A program made the translations under genes and the position numbers. From an uncultured Coriobacteriaceae bacterium (GTDB lineage Bacteria > Actinomycetota > Coriobacteriia > Coriobacteriales > Atopobiaceae): a DNA stretch of 64,000 nucleotides. This document shows, one piece after another, positions 1 through 8,801 of the stretch. The stretch is taken from assembly GCA_902779675.1 (NCBI GenBank), contig CACZCK010000015.1, positions 1 through 64,000 on the forward strand, written 5' to 3'. The first letter of the stretch is position 1; every line of letters begins with the position of its first letter. The notes under the pieces were generated by a model that saw only the letters and a program-made list of their open reading frames with translations, had not been told where the DNA came from and ran no database searches.

Positions 1-103
1 GCCCCACACACAATGTCGGCATCCCGTCCGCCAGATCTGCATTGCCTCAACAAGCATTCGATATCCGGCCTGAAAAGGCAACAACTAGAAGATAGGAGAC
101 ACC
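1..103. other. Leader before gcvH, no gene seen
   Basis: No coding start or recognisable glycine riboswitch core was seen. A purine-rich ribosome binding site (gataggag) lies about 6 bases before the gcvH ATG. The window edge may cut an upstream gene such as gcvT, which cannot be judged here. Confidence 0.5.
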
Positions 104-484
104 ATGTCCGTCATTCCCGCAGAGCTCAGCTACACCACGACCCATGAGTGGGTGAGCATCGAGGGCGACACCTATACCATCGGCCTCACCGACTATGCCC
201 AGAACGCCCTGGGCGACCTCGTCTTTGTCAACCTGCCGCAGGAGGGCGACGAGGTCGTGAACGGAGAGGCCTTTGCCGACGTCGAGTCGGTCAAGGCGGT
301 GTCGGACGTCTACAGCCCCGTGACCGGCACGGTGGTGCAGGTCAACGAGGAGCTGCTGGATGCTCCCGAGGCCATCAACGAGGATCCGTACAACGCGTGG
401 CTGGTGCGTGTGGATGAGGTCAGCGAGGTGGGAGACCTCCTTGACGCCGACGCCTACGAGGCTCATTGCGAACAGGAGGCGTAG
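104..484 (+). CDS. gcvH: Glycine cleavage system H protein
   Basis: GcvH carries the aminomethyl group of glycine on a lipoyl arm between the P, T and L proteins in the cytoplasm. The 126-residue protein has the family length and the lipoylation motif [12 protein letters not shown], placing the modified lysine at K64, with the N-terminal THEWV segment typical of the family. ATG 104 has a good ribosome binding site. It is the first of a tightly packed set with gcvPA, gcvPB and a lipoate ligase that could charge this same protein. Identification rests on motif, length and neighbours, which all agree. Confidence 0.97.
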   Translation: MSVIPAELSYTTTHEWVSIEGDTYTIGLTDYAQNALGDLVFVNLPQEGDEVVNGEAFADVESVKAVSDVYSPVTGTVVQVNEELLDAPEAINEDPYNAWLVRVDEVSEVGDLLDADAYEAHCEQEA

Positions 485-489
485 TCCTC

Positions 490-1806
490 ATGGGCAGCTA
501 CCTTCCCGAAACCGACGAGGGCCGCGCGGGCATGCTGGCGACGCTGGGCTTCGGTGAGTGCGAGGAGCTCTTCTCCGTCGTGCCTCCCGAGGTTCGCTGC
601 GGTACGCTCGACCTGCCCGAAGGCCGCTCGGAGCTCGAGGTCGTTGCGCACATGGAGGACTTGGCGCGCAAGAACCTGCGCTTTGGCACGGTGCTCCGTG
701 GCGCCGGCGCCTACCGGCATCACATCCCCTCGATCGTGCGATCCGTCACCTCGAAGGAGGAATTCCTGACTGCCTATACGCCCTACCAGGCCGAGATCAG
801 CCAGGGCGTGCTGCAGTCGATCTTTGAGTACCAGACGCAGGTCTGCGAACTCACCGGCATGGACGTCTCGAACGCAAGCGTCTACGACGGTGCCACGGCC
901 GCGGCCGAGGGCGTGCTGATGTGCCGCGACCGCAGGTGCAGCGAGGTCGTCGTCGCCGAGACCGTGAACCCCGACGTCATGACCGTCATCAAGACCTACT
1001 GCGCGAGCCGTGACGTTCCCGTCGTGACCGTCCCGGCCGCAAGCGACCTTGCGACGGACCTTGCCGCGCTGCGCGAGGCGGTTGGCCCCGCCACCGCGGC
1101 GGTCTACGTGCAGAGCCCCAACTACCTGGGCGTCATCGAGGACATGGACGGCATCGTGGCAGCCTCCCACGAGGCTGGCGCCAAGGTCGTCATGGGCTTC
1201 AACCCGATCTCGCTCGGCATCCTGCGCACCCCCGGCGAGTACGGTGCCGACATCGCGGTGGCAGAGGGCCAGCCGCTCGGGCTCCCGCTGGGCTTCGGAG
1301 GCCCCTACCTGGGCATCATGGCTACCACCAAGGCGCTCATGCGCAAGCTCCCCGGACGCATCGTGGGCGAGACCACCGATGCCGAGGGCAGGCGCGCCTT
1401 CGTGCTCACCCTGCAGGCCCGCGAGCAGCACATCCGTCGCGAGAAGGCCTCGTCCAACATCTGCTCCAACGAGGCGCTGTGCGCCATGACGGCCTCGGTG
1501 TACCTAGCGGCGGTGGGCCCGGAGGGGCTCGCCCAGGTCGCGCGGCTTTGCGCGGGCCATGCGCACTACCTTGCGCAGCGGCTGGCAGAGCTCGGGTTTG
1601 CGCCCATGAGCGACAGGCCCTTCTTCAACGAGTTCCTCACCACCTGTCCCGTGGACGCGAGCCAGCTGGTCGACGGGCTTGCCAAGCGTGGGATCCTGGC
1701 GGGACTCCCCACCCACGACGGGATCCTGTGGTGCGCCACCGAGCTCAACACGCGTGCGGAGATCGATCGCGTCGTCTGCGCCATCAAGGAGGTGTGTGAC
1801 CGATGA
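490..1806 (+). CDS. gcvPA: Glycine dehydrogenase (decarboxylating), subunit 1
   Basis: The alpha half of the split P protein, which with GcvPB decarboxylates glycine using pyridoxal phosphate and passes the aminomethyl group to GcvH. The ATG at 490 gives 438 residues, the usual GcvPA length, and has an AGGAGG site 11 bases upstream. A TTG at 466 would overlap gcvH and has no better signal, so it is rejected. Recognisable family blocks include the N-terminal YLPET, the segment around GAGAYRHHIP, and YTPYQAEISQG. The stop overlaps gcvPB by four bases, so the two subunits are probably translationally coupled. Confidence 0.95.
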   Translation: MGSYLPETDEGRAGMLATLGFGECEELFSVVPPEVRCGTLDLPEGRSELEVVAHMEDLARKNLRFGTVLRGAGAYRHHIPSIVRSVTSKEEFLTAYTPYQAEISQGVLQSIFEYQTQVCELTGMDVSNASVYDGATAAAEGVLMCRDRRCSEVVVAETVNPDVMTVIKTYCASRDVPVVTVPAASDLATDLAALREAVGPATAAVYVQSPNYLGVIEDMDGIVAASHEAGAKVVMGFNPISLGILRTPGEYGADIAVAEGQPLGLPLGFGGPYLGIMATTKALMRKLPGRIVGETTDAEGRRAFVLTLQAREQHIRREKASSNICSNEALCAMTASVYLAAVGPEGLAQVARLCAGHAHYLAQRLAELGFAPMSDRPFFNEFLTTCPVDASQLVDGLAKRGILAGLPTHDGILWCATELNTRAEIDRVVCAIKEVCDR

Positions 1807-3251
1807 AGCTTCTCTTTGAACGGAGCGTCGCAGGTCGCAGGCAGACCATCTTTCCCGACCTCGATGTGCCCGAGGTCACATACGACAAGGCGCTCCTGCG
1901 CGAGGACGCCCCGCGCCTGCCCCAGATGGCAGAGGTGGACCTGGGCCGTCACTACACCGAGCTCGCCAAGCAGACCCACGGGGTCAATGACGGCTTCTAC
2001 CCGCTCGGATCGTGCACGATGAAGTACAACCCGCGCGTGAACGAGCAGGTCGCGGCGCTGCCGGGCTTCACCGATATCCACCCGCTCCAGCCCGAGGCGA
2101 CCGTCCAGGGATGCCTGGGCGCCATGCACGAGCTCGAGGGCATGCTGGCCGAGATCTGCGGCATGGACGCCATGACCCTGCAGCCTGCGGCCGGAGCCCA
2201 CGGCGAGTACACGGGCCTGCTCCTGATCCGCGCGCACCATCTGGCCAACGGCGACACGGCGCGCACCAAGATCATCGTCCCCGACTCCGCGCATGGCACC
2301 AACCCCGCGAGCGCGGTCATGGCCGGCTTCACGGTGGTGTCGGTGCAAAGCGATGCGCAGGGAGGCGTCGACCTCGACGCGCTCCGTGCGGCCGTGGGAC
2401 CCGACACGGCGGGCCTCATGCTCACCAACCCCAACACGCTGGGCCTCTTTGACCCCAACATCGTGCAGATCTGCCAGATCGTCCACGAGGCGGGCGGCCT
2501 GTGCTACTACGACGGCGCGAACCTCAACGCCGTGATGGGCCATGCGCGTCCCGGCGACATGGGCTTCGACTGCGTGCACGTCAACCTGCACAAGACCTTC
2601 TCGACCCCGCATGGCGGTGGCGGCCCGGGTTCCGGCCCGGTGGGATGCAAGGCGTTTCTGGCGCCGTACCTTCCCGACCCGCGCGTGGTCGAGCGCCCGG
2701 ACGGCAGCCTGACCCTTTCGTGCGGCGAGCGGAGCGTGGGCAAGGTCCGCAGCTTCTACGGCAACTTCCTCGTGGCGGTGCGCGCGCTTGCCTACATCCT
2801 CACCCTTGGCCGCGAGGGCATTCCCGAGGCCTCCGCGTCGGCCGTGCTCAATGCCAACTACCTCGCGCACCTTCTGGCCGAGGCAGGCTACGCGCTTCCG
2901 TACGGCGAGCGCTGCATGCACGAGTTCGTCATCGACGCGGGGCCGCTCAAGGCTGAGACGGGCGTCTCGGCCATGGATGTCGCCAAGCGCCTGCTCGACT
3001 TTGGCATCCATCCGCCAACCATGTACTTCCCGCTGATCGTGCACGAGGCGCTCATGGTGGAGCCCACCGAGACCGAGAGCCGCGAGACGCTGGACGAGTT
3101 CGTCGGCTTCATGACGCGCATCCTCGAGGAGGCGCACGAGGACGGCGAGAGGCTACATGGCGCCCCGTTTGCCTGCCCCATCGGAAGACCCGACGAGGTC
3201 AAGGCAGCTCGCAAGCCGCATCTGCGCTACGAGTTCGACGAGGAGGGCTGA
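1803..3251 (+). CDS. gcvPB: Glycine dehydrogenase (decarboxylating), subunit 2
   Basis: The beta half of the split P protein carries the pyridoxal phosphate lysine. The block VNLHKTFSTPHGGGGPG is intact and puts the Schiff-base lysine at K264, followed by the glycine-rich loop of the family. Its 482 residues are normal. The ATG overlaps the gcvPA stop (ATGA) and its own stop overlaps the next gene (TGATG), so the order gcvPA-gcvPB-lplA reads as one transcript. The two-subunit form of P protein is common in Gram-positive bacteria and archaea; E. coli has one fused chain. Confidence 0.96.
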   Translation: MKLLFERSVAGRRQTIFPDLDVPEVTYDKALLREDAPRLPQMAEVDLGRHYTELAKQTHGVNDGFYPLGSCTMKYNPRVNEQVAALPGFTDIHPLQPEATVQGCLGAMHELEGMLAEICGMDAMTLQPAAGAHGEYTGLLLIRAHHLANGDTARTKIIVPDSAHGTNPASAVMAGFTVVSVQSDAQGGVDLDALRAAVGPDTAGLMLTNPNTLGLFDPNIVQICQIVHEAGGLCYYDGANLNAVMGHARPGDMGFDCVHVNLHKTFSTPHGGGGPGSGPVGCKAFLAPYLPDPRVVERPDGSLTLSCGERSVGKVRSFYGNFLVAVRALAYILTLGREGIPEASASAVLNANYLAHLLAEAGYALPYGERCMHEFVIDAGPLKAETGVSAMDVAKRLLDFGIHPPTMYFPLIVHEALMVEPTETESRETLDEFVGFMTRILEEAHEDGERLHGAPFACPIGRPDEVKAARKPHLRYEFDEEG

Positions 3252-4231
3252 TGCCCCGGGCACCGCGCTGCATAGAGAGCTCATCGACCGACCCGTACAC
3301 CAACCTCGCCATCGAGGCGTGTCTCATGCGTTCTGCCAGGGAGGGGGAGCCCATCCTCTATCTCTGGCAGAACGAGCGGACGGTGGTCATCGGGCGAAAC
3401 CAGTGCGCCTCGGCAGAGTGCGACGTCGAGCGGCTCGAGCGCGACGGCGGGCACCTTGCCCGCAGGCGCTCTGGCGGCGGGGCTGTCTATCACGACCTGG
3501 GCAACCTCAACTTCACGTTCGTCACCACGGCGGGCGAGTACGACCAGGACGAGCAGACCGGCGTGATCCTTGACGCCGTGCGTTCGCTGGGCATCGCTGC
3601 CGAGCGCACCGGCCGCAACGACCTGGTGGTCGACGGCGGTCGCAAGTTCTCTGGCCATGCCTACCAGCACACCGGTGCGGCCAGCTGCCACCACGGCACC
3701 ATCATGGTGGCGGTCGACGTCGATGCGCTCGGCCGCTATCTCACCGTGAGCCCCCTCAAGCTGCAGGCCAAGGGCGTGCGCTCGGTGCGCTCCCGCGTCA
3801 CCAACCTGCGGGAGCTGAACCCGGGGCTCATGGTCGCCGCGCTCAAGGACGCCCTGCGGGCATCCTTTGCCAACCGCGTGGGGGGACCCGTCACGCAGGG
3901 GGACGTGCGCGAGCTGGACCAGCGGGAACTCGCACGCGAGCGAGAGCGCTTCTGCTCCCGCGCCTGGCTCTACAAGGGGGAGCGAAGGTTTGGGGAGAGC
4001 CGCCAGTCCCGCTTTGGCTGGGGAAGCGCGCGCGTCGACCTCACCCGCGAGGATGGCGTCATCCGTGACCTCGTGGTCTTCTCGGATGGGCTTGAGGCCG
4101 AGCGCATCGAGGCGATCCCCGGGCTCCTCGTGGGGGCCAAGGATGCGCCAGAGGAGCTGGTGCGCAGGCTTCGGGCGGGTGGCTTCTCGGAGGATGTGGC
4201 CGCCGACGTGGCGCGTCTGGTCGCAGGGTGA
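3251..4231 (+). CDS. lplA: Lipoate-protein ligase A
   Basis: Activates free lipoate with ATP and attaches it to lipoyl domains, here most obviously the neighbouring GcvH. Family motifs are present: RRRSGGGAVYHDLGNLNFTF at residues 71-90 and GRKFSGHA around K132, the lysine expected to contact lipoyl-AMP. At 326 residues it is long enough to include the C-terminal accessory domain, so a complete ATP-using ligase is more likely than an octanoyltransferase. Its coupling to gcvPB by a one-base overlap suggests that lipoate is scavenged for the glycine cleavage system. Confidence 0.93.
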   Translation: MPRAPRCIESSSTDPYTNLAIEACLMRSAREGEPILYLWQNERTVVIGRNQCASAECDVERLERDGGHLARRRSGGGAVYHDLGNLNFTFVTTAGEYDQDEQTGVILDAVRSLGIAAERTGRNDLVVDGGRKFSGHAYQHTGAASCHHGTIMVAVDVDALGRYLTVSPLKLQAKGVRSVRSRVTNLRELNPGLMVAALKDALRASFANRVGGPVTQGDVRELDQRELARERERFCSRAWLYKGERRFGESRQSRFGWGSARVDLTREDGVIRDLVVFSDGLEAERIEAIPGLLVGAKDAPEELVRRLRAGGFSEDVAADVARLVAG

Positions 4232-4292
4232 TGGACGAGCATCTGGCAGGGGCAGTACGCCAGCCGCACGACGGCTGGGAAAGGAGCACATC

Positions 4293-5606
4293 ATGACCTA
4301 TGACGTCGCCATCGTGGGCGGAGGGCCGGGAGGCTACACCGCGGCGGAGGAGGCGGCCCTGCGTGGGCTCTCCGTCGTCCTGTTCGAGCGGGACCTCGTG
4401 GGCGGCACCTGCCTCAACCGCGGATGCATTCCCACCAAGGCATTGCTCCATGACGCCACGCCCCATGCGAGCCTCTCCGACATGCACGCACGCAAGCAGG
4501 CGGTGGTCACCCAGCTGCGCGGCGGCATCGAGAAGCTGCTCAAGCAGCGCAAGGTCGCGGTCGTGCATGGCCAGGCGACCATCGTCTCGCTAGGTGTCGT
4601 GGCGTGCGAGGGCCAGACGTACGAGGCACGCGACATTGTCGTCGCCGCGGGGTCCGTGCCGGCCACGATACCCGTCGCGGGCATCGACCTGCCGGGCACC
4701 TACACCTCGAACGACCTCCTCGAAGGCGAGGGCGTCGGGCTCTCCTCGCTGGTCGTCATCGGCGGCGGGGTCATCGGCGTGGAGTTTGCCACCATGTATG
4801 CCCAGCTTGGCGCACACGTGACCATACTCGAGGCGACCGAGCGCATCCTGCCGCCCATGGACAGGGAGATTGCCCAGCGCGTGACGATGCACCTCAAGAA
4901 GCGCGGGGTGAAGGTCGAGACGTCCGCCCGCGTCATGGGCATCGAAGGCGAGCCCGGATCCATGCAGGTGCGCTATGTCGACAGGCGCGGCAACTCGGGT
5001 GTAGCCGAGGGCGAGGGCGTGCTCGTGGCCTGCGGCAGGCGCGCCAACGCCGAGGGCCTCTTCTCCCCAGACGTCCAGCCGGAGCTCTCGCGTGGAGCCC
5101 TGGTCTGCGACGAGGCCGGCCGGACGAGCGTGGAACGCCTCTGGGCTATCGGTGACGTGGTGGCGGGCACCGTACAGCTTGCCCACGTCGCGGAGGCGCA
5201 GGCGCGCAACGTCATCGCATCGATCTGTGGCGACGAGCCACCGGTGGAGACGGGCATCATTCCCTCCTGCGTCTACACGTCGCCGGAGGCTGCGTCCGTT
5301 GGCCTCACCGAGGACGAGGCGAAGGCGCGCGGGATCGCGGTGCGGACGGGCAAGGCGCTCACGGGCGCAAACGGCAAGTGCCTGGTCGAGGAATCCGAGA
5401 GCGGCTACGTCAAGCTGGTTGCCGATGCCCAGACCGGCGTCATCGTGGGCGCGCAGCTCGTCTGCCCGCGCGCGACCGACCTGGTGGCGGAGCTTGCGCT
5501 GGCCATCTCGCTCGGGTGCACCGCTGCCCAGCTCGCGCGCGTCATCCATCCGCATCCCACGGTGAGCGAGATGGTCTCGTCGGCAGCGAGGGCCCTCGCG
5601 CGCTAG
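4293..5606 (+). CDS. lpdA: Dihydrolipoamide dehydrogenase (L protein)
   Basis: FAD-dependent disulfide oxidoreductase that reoxidises the dihydrolipoyl arm of GcvH with NAD. The ATG at 4293 follows a clear AAGGAG site and gives 437 residues; a longer frame runs back into lplA but has no support. The sequence shows the FAD Rossmann motif GGGPGGY, the redox pair in GGTCLNRGCIPTK (C40 and C45), a second nucleotide-binding motif VVIGGGVIGVE, and the C-terminal HPHPTVSEM with the catalytic His-Glu pair. It is slightly shorter than the common 450-475 residues. It completes a P-H-L set with its own lipoate ligase. Confidence 0.95.
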   Translation: MTYDVAIVGGGPGGYTAAEEAALRGLSVVLFERDLVGGTCLNRGCIPTKALLHDATPHASLSDMHARKQAVVTQLRGGIEKLLKQRKVAVVHGQATIVSLGVVACEGQTYEARDIVVAAGSVPATIPVAGIDLPGTYTSNDLLEGEGVGLSSLVVIGGGVIGVEFATMYAQLGAHVTILEATERILPPMDREIAQRVTMHLKKRGVKVETSARVMGIEGEPGSMQVRYVDRRGNSGVAEGEGVLVACGRRANAEGLFSPDVQPELSRGALVCDEAGRTSVERLWAIGDVVAGTVQLAHVAEAQARNVIASICGDEPPVETGIIPSCVYTSPEAASVGLTEDEAKARGIAVRTGKALTGANGKCLVEESESGYVKLVADAQTGVIVGAQLVCPRATDLVAELALAISLGCTAAQLARVIHPHPTVSEMVSSAARALAR

Positions 5607-5639
5607 CCATACGGGCTGGCCCGTGAGCCTGGAGCTGGC

Positions 5640-6560
5640 CTAGGCGTCGGGGTTCAGCAGGGCCGTGAGCTCGTCGGGGGAGAGGTGATGCCTCCTGCCG
5701 CAGAAGTGGCAGTAGACCTCGGCTGTCTCGCCCTTCTCGACCATGTCGCGCAGCTCGTCCTCGCCCAGCGCGAGCACGGCGCGCGACGCCCGTTCTTCGT
5801 TGCAACCACAGTGGAACTCCGCCGGCATGACCTCGAGCTCCTGGTAATCGAGTCCGCGGAGGATGTGCTCCAGGATCGCGGTGGGGGTCATGCCCTCCTC
5901 GAGCAGGTTGGTGACCGAGCTTACGCCCTGCAGGTTGCGCTCGAGCTCGTCGACGAGGAAGGGCTCGTAGCCGGGCATGAGCTGCACGATGAAGCCGCCC
6001 GCCTGGCGGATGGACGTGTCGGTGTCCACCAGCACGCCCACACCCACCGACGTGGGTACCTGGTCGCTGAGCGAGAAGTGCGCAGCGAGGTCGTCGCCGA
6101 TCTCGCCAGTCACCAGCTCAGTCTGGCTGGAGTAGGGCATCGACGAAGGCATGTCGCGCACCACGGTGAGCGTGCCCCTGCCCAGGCCGCCACCCACGTC
6201 GAGCTTGCCCCGCCCGTTGAGCGGCAGCCACACGTGCGGATCGTTGGCAAAGCCCTTGACCTGGCCGTGGTTGTTGGCCGTCACCGTGAGTCCGCCGATG
6301 GGCCCGTCGCCGCGCACCTCAAGCGTGATCAGCTCGTCGGGGTTCTTGAACAGGGCGCCCATCATGAGGCCCGCCATCATCAGCCGCCCGAGCGCAGCGC
6401 TTACCAGCGGGCTGGTGCCGTGGTTCTCGTGGGCGGTCTGTACAGTCTGACGTGCGGTGACAGCGATGGCGCGTACCATGCCGTCGGCCGCCGTGCCGCG
6501 CACCATGTGGTCGCCGCGGCGGATGCGAGCGTCGGCGAGGTCAATGACGTCTGCGGGCAT
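5640..6560 (-). CDS. hslO: Hsp33 redox-activated chaperone
   Basis: Hsp33 is a cytoplasmic holdase activated when oxidation releases zinc from its C-terminal cysteine cluster. All four ligands are visible: C251-x-C253 in HCGCNEERAS and C284-x2-C287 in YCHFCGRRHHLSP. The 306-residue length is typical. The ATG (complement of 6558-6560) has AGGAG just upstream. It lies 9 bases downstream of the dipeptidase gene on the same strand, so the two are probably cotranscribed, and it converges on lpdA. Confidence 0.95.
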   Translation of the reverse strand: MPADVIDLADARIRRGDHMVRGTAADGMVRAIAVTARQTVQTAHENHGTSPLVSAALGRLMMAGLMMGALFKNPDELITLEVRGDGPIGGLTVTANNHGQVKGFANDPHVWLPLNGRGKLDVGGGLGRGTLTVVRDMPSSMPYSSQTELVTGEIGDDLAAHFSLSDQVPTSVGVGVLVDTDTSIRQAGGFIVQLMPGYEPFLVDELERNLQGVSSVTNLLEEGMTPTAILEHILRGLDYQELEVMPAEFHCGCNEERASRAVLALGEDELRDMVEKGETAEVYCHFCGRRHHLSPDELTALLNPDA

Positions 6561-6569
6561 GACGGGCTC

Positions 6570-7556
6570 CTAGGCGGTCTCGTTGCGGACAAAGAAGTCG
6601 TGGGCGTTGCTCCAGAACATGCGGTCTGCGAGATCTTTGCCAAAGCGCGCGGCCACCAGCTCGTGGAAGGGCGCCACCTTCTCGCAGGCGTCCAGCCACT
6701 CTGGCGTCTCGGAGCCGTCGAAGTCGCTGCCCAGGGCAATGGCACCCTCGCCACCCAGGTCGAGGAAGCGCTCGATATGCGCGGCCAGCTCGTCGAAGGT
6801 CACCTCGCCGTCGGGCGGGGCGTCAAAGCCGGTCACGCGGTCGGAGATGAAGCCGCGGAAGTAGTTGATGCCCACCACGCCGCCGGCGTCGACGATGGCG
6901 CGGAACTGGTCGTCGGTGAGGTTGCGTTCGTGGCCGCAGACGGTGCGGGCGTTGGAGTGGCTGGCGGCAAAGGGACGCCGCGCCGCTCGAGCCACGTCCC
7001 AGAAGCTCTCGTCGTTGAGGTGGCTCACGTCCACCACCATACGGCGGTCCTCGAGCGCGCGCAGGGCCTCGTGGCCGTAACTCGTGAGCCCGCCCTGCGC
7101 CTGGCTGCCGTGAGCGATGGGGTTGGCGGCGTTCCAGGTGAGCGTGACCATCTTGACGCCGTCTGCGGCGGCTTCGTCGATGAGCTCGATGCTTTGGAGT
7201 GGGAGCCCGTTCTCGATGGTGAGCAGCGCGGCGACCTTGCCCGCCTCGAGCGCTGCGTCGATGTCGCGCGCGTCACGGACCTGCGCCACGGGGCCGTCGG
7301 GCGAGGTGTGGGCGGCAAACCAGTTGCGTGCGCCGCGGTAGAACTCGAGCGCCGTCATGCCAAAGGCGGCCAGGTCGTCGGGGACCCAGATGGCGTAGCA
7401 CTGGCACCAGGGGCAGGGTATGCGGTCCGCGGCCAGCTGGATGGAGTTGTGGACCAGGTCTCCGCCGCGCGCGCCTTGCACGTATTCGGAGAAGGCGCCG
7501 TAGTCGGCATAGGCGAGCGAGTCGATGGTGTCGCAGTGCAGGTCAAAGACGCGCAT
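6570..7556 (-). CDS. Membrane dipeptidase (peptidase family M19)
   Basis: Zinc-dependent dipeptidase related to renal dipeptidase. The protein begins MRVFDLHCDTID, carrying the metal-binding H-x-D motif; LLTIENGLPLQ supplies the bridging glutamate and SHSNARTVCGHERNLTDDQ is another M19 signature. Starting at the ATG complement of 7554-7556 gives 328 residues, normal for bacterial members, with GGGAG upstream; the longer open frame running back to about 8543 is antisense to the HAD gene and is not used. No signal peptide is visible, so it is probably cytoplasmic. Physiological substrate unknown; peptide salvage is likely. Confidence 0.9.
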   Translation of the reverse strand: MRVFDLHCDTIDSLAYADYGAFSEYVQGARGGDLVHNSIQLAADRIPCPWCQCYAIWVPDDLAAFGMTALEFYRGARNWFAAHTSPDGPVAQVRDARDIDAALEAGKVAALLTIENGLPLQSIELIDEAAADGVKMVTLTWNAANPIAHGSQAQGGLTSYGHEALRALEDRRMVVDVSHLNDESFWDVARAARRPFAASHSNARTVCGHERNLTDDQFRAIVDAGGVVGINYFRGFISDRVTGFDAPPDGEVTFDELAAHIERFLDLGGEGAIALGSDFDGSETPEWLDACEKVAPFHELVAARFGKDLADRMFWSNAHDFFVRNETA

Positions 7557-7634
7557 GGGGCTCCCTTCGGGTTGTGCCGCAGCGGCAACGGTACAATGGG
7601 GTGCGTACAGCATCCTACGCCAAAGGGGGTCGCC

Positions 7635-8462
7635 GTGGGCGGGCATCCTACCATCAAGCTCATCCTCTCCGACATCGACGGAACGCTGCTCCCCTTTGGG
7701 CAGAAGGTGGTCTCGCCGCGCGTGATCGCCGCGTTTCATGTCGCCATTGAGGCGGGGATCCATGTGGGGCCAGCCAGCGGACGCGGGATCAGCCATGTGG
7801 TGCCTTCGTTTGGCGGCGACGAGGCCTGCGTGGCAACGGCGCTGGGCACCAACGGCATGCAGGTCTACCTCGATGGCGAGCTCATCCACGAGGAGCACCT
7901 CGCGCGTGCGGCGCTGATGCACGTGGTGGAGGTCATTGGCGAGGTGCCGGGTACGGGGGCCATCGTCTTTGACGGGGGCACGCCGCTTCTGGTCGCGGGC
8001 TCGCGCGAGGACCTGGCGCTCAGCTTTCCGATGTATGCCGAGCAGGCGCTCGATGCCACGCGCATGCCGGAGATTCCCATCGTCAAGATGAACGTCTTCT
8101 GCACCGGCGACATGGCCGACACGCAGCGCCTCTTTGAGCTGCTCTGCCGCGAGGTGCCGGAGCTGGACTTTAACGTGCCACTGGCGCGGTTCCTCAACAT
8201 CACGCCCAAGGGTTACAGCAAGGTCTCGGGCATCCGCGTGCTCTGCGAGCAGCTCGGGATTGGCATCGACCAGGTGGTGACCTTCGGCGACGGCGGCAAC
8301 GACCTCGAGATGATCGCCGAGGTGCCCAATGGCGTGGCAGTGGCGGGAGCGGTGCCCGAGATTGCCGCAGCCGCTCGCTGGCACGTGGGGCCTTGTGAAG
8401 AGGATGCCGTGCCCGCTGCGATCGAGGCCCTGGCGGCAGGGGAGTGGCCGTTCGAGCGCTAA
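7635..8462 (+). CDS. Cof-type HAD-superfamily phosphatase
   Basis: Haloacid dehalogenase phosphatase of the Cof/IIB type. The nucleophile motif SDIDGT (D13 and D15), a threonine/serine region near PASGRG, a large cap domain, and the C-terminal VTFGDGGNDLEMIAEV metal-binding motif are all present. GTG 7635 is preferred because AAAGGGGG lies about 6 bases before it, giving 275 residues; the frame is open far upstream only because it is antisense to other genes. It is divergent from the dipeptidase gene, with about 78 bases between. Substrate cannot be assigned; members act on sugar phosphates, flavins or pyridoxal phosphate. Confidence 0.88.
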   Translation: MGGHPTIKLILSDIDGTLLPFGQKVVSPRVIAAFHVAIEAGIHVGPASGRGISHVVPSFGGDEACVATALGTNGMQVYLDGELIHEEHLARAALMHVVEVIGEVPGTGAIVFDGGTPLLVAGSREDLALSFPMYAEQALDATRMPEIPIVKMNVFCTGDMADTQRLFELLCREVPELDFNVPLARFLNITPKGYSKVSGIRVLCEQLGIGIDQVVTFGDGGNDLEMIAEVPNGVAVAGAVPEIAAAARWHVGPCEEDAVPAAIEALAAGEWPFER

Positions 8463-8515
8463 CCTCGCCTGACGCAAAGGGGTGTCCTCGCGGCAGGGAA
8501 GCTTGTCAAAAAAGG

Positions 8516-8527
8516 GAACAAATGTTC
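8516..8527 (+). promoter_or_regulatory. LexA-type SOS box
   Basis: The 12-base sequence GAACAAATGTTC fits the Gram-positive and actinobacterial LexA pattern GAAC-N4-GTTC exactly and directly abuts the -35 element of the promoter that follows. A repressor bound here would occlude RNA polymerase. Confidence 0.75.
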
Positions 8528-8556
8528 TTGACAAAGTAACCATCTGTGCTTAAACT
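8528..8556 (+). promoter_or_regulatory. Sigma-70-type promoter for the Rpn gene
   Basis: A consensus -35 TTGACA (8528-8533) and -10 TAAACT (8551-8556) are separated by exactly 17 bases. It points at the nuclease gene about 240 bases downstream and touches the LexA box. Confidence 0.75.
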
Positions 8557-8801
8557 ACTTATGTGCCTCAGTAGCTGACGCGAGGCATACCCGTTAGAGG
8601 TGCACGGGTAGGCATTGAGAGAGATTCGCTGCGCGTGACGTTCCGGCAGTGTTCTCGCAAGGAGACTGGTCATATTCCTTCGAGACGCTAGGGGGCGTAG
8701 TATGCCGTGGCCGTAGCACCATTCTCTAGTAATTACAAATTTGATTTCCAAGCAGGCGTTGAAGCATGCCGGCTGGGCATTGGCTAGAGAAGGAGTCTTC
8801 T

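Larger units (their letters stand above)
8463..8801. other. Long leader/intergenic region before the Rpn gene
   Basis: About 340 bases hold a LexA-type box, a sigma-70 promoter and then roughly 240 bases of untranslated leader. The leader contains a short hairpin (TACCCGT/ACGGGTA around 8588-8612) and one five-codon reading frame with no ribosome binding site. No convincing gene was seen on either strand. Confidence 0.6.

Noticed and set aside
1..103. Glycine riboswitch upstream of gcvH
   Set aside because: Conserved aptamer core sequences were not recognised and the available leader is short.
8506..8751. Minus-strand 81-codon frame in the Rpn leader
   Set aside because: No start signal, and it overlaps the promoter and LexA box.
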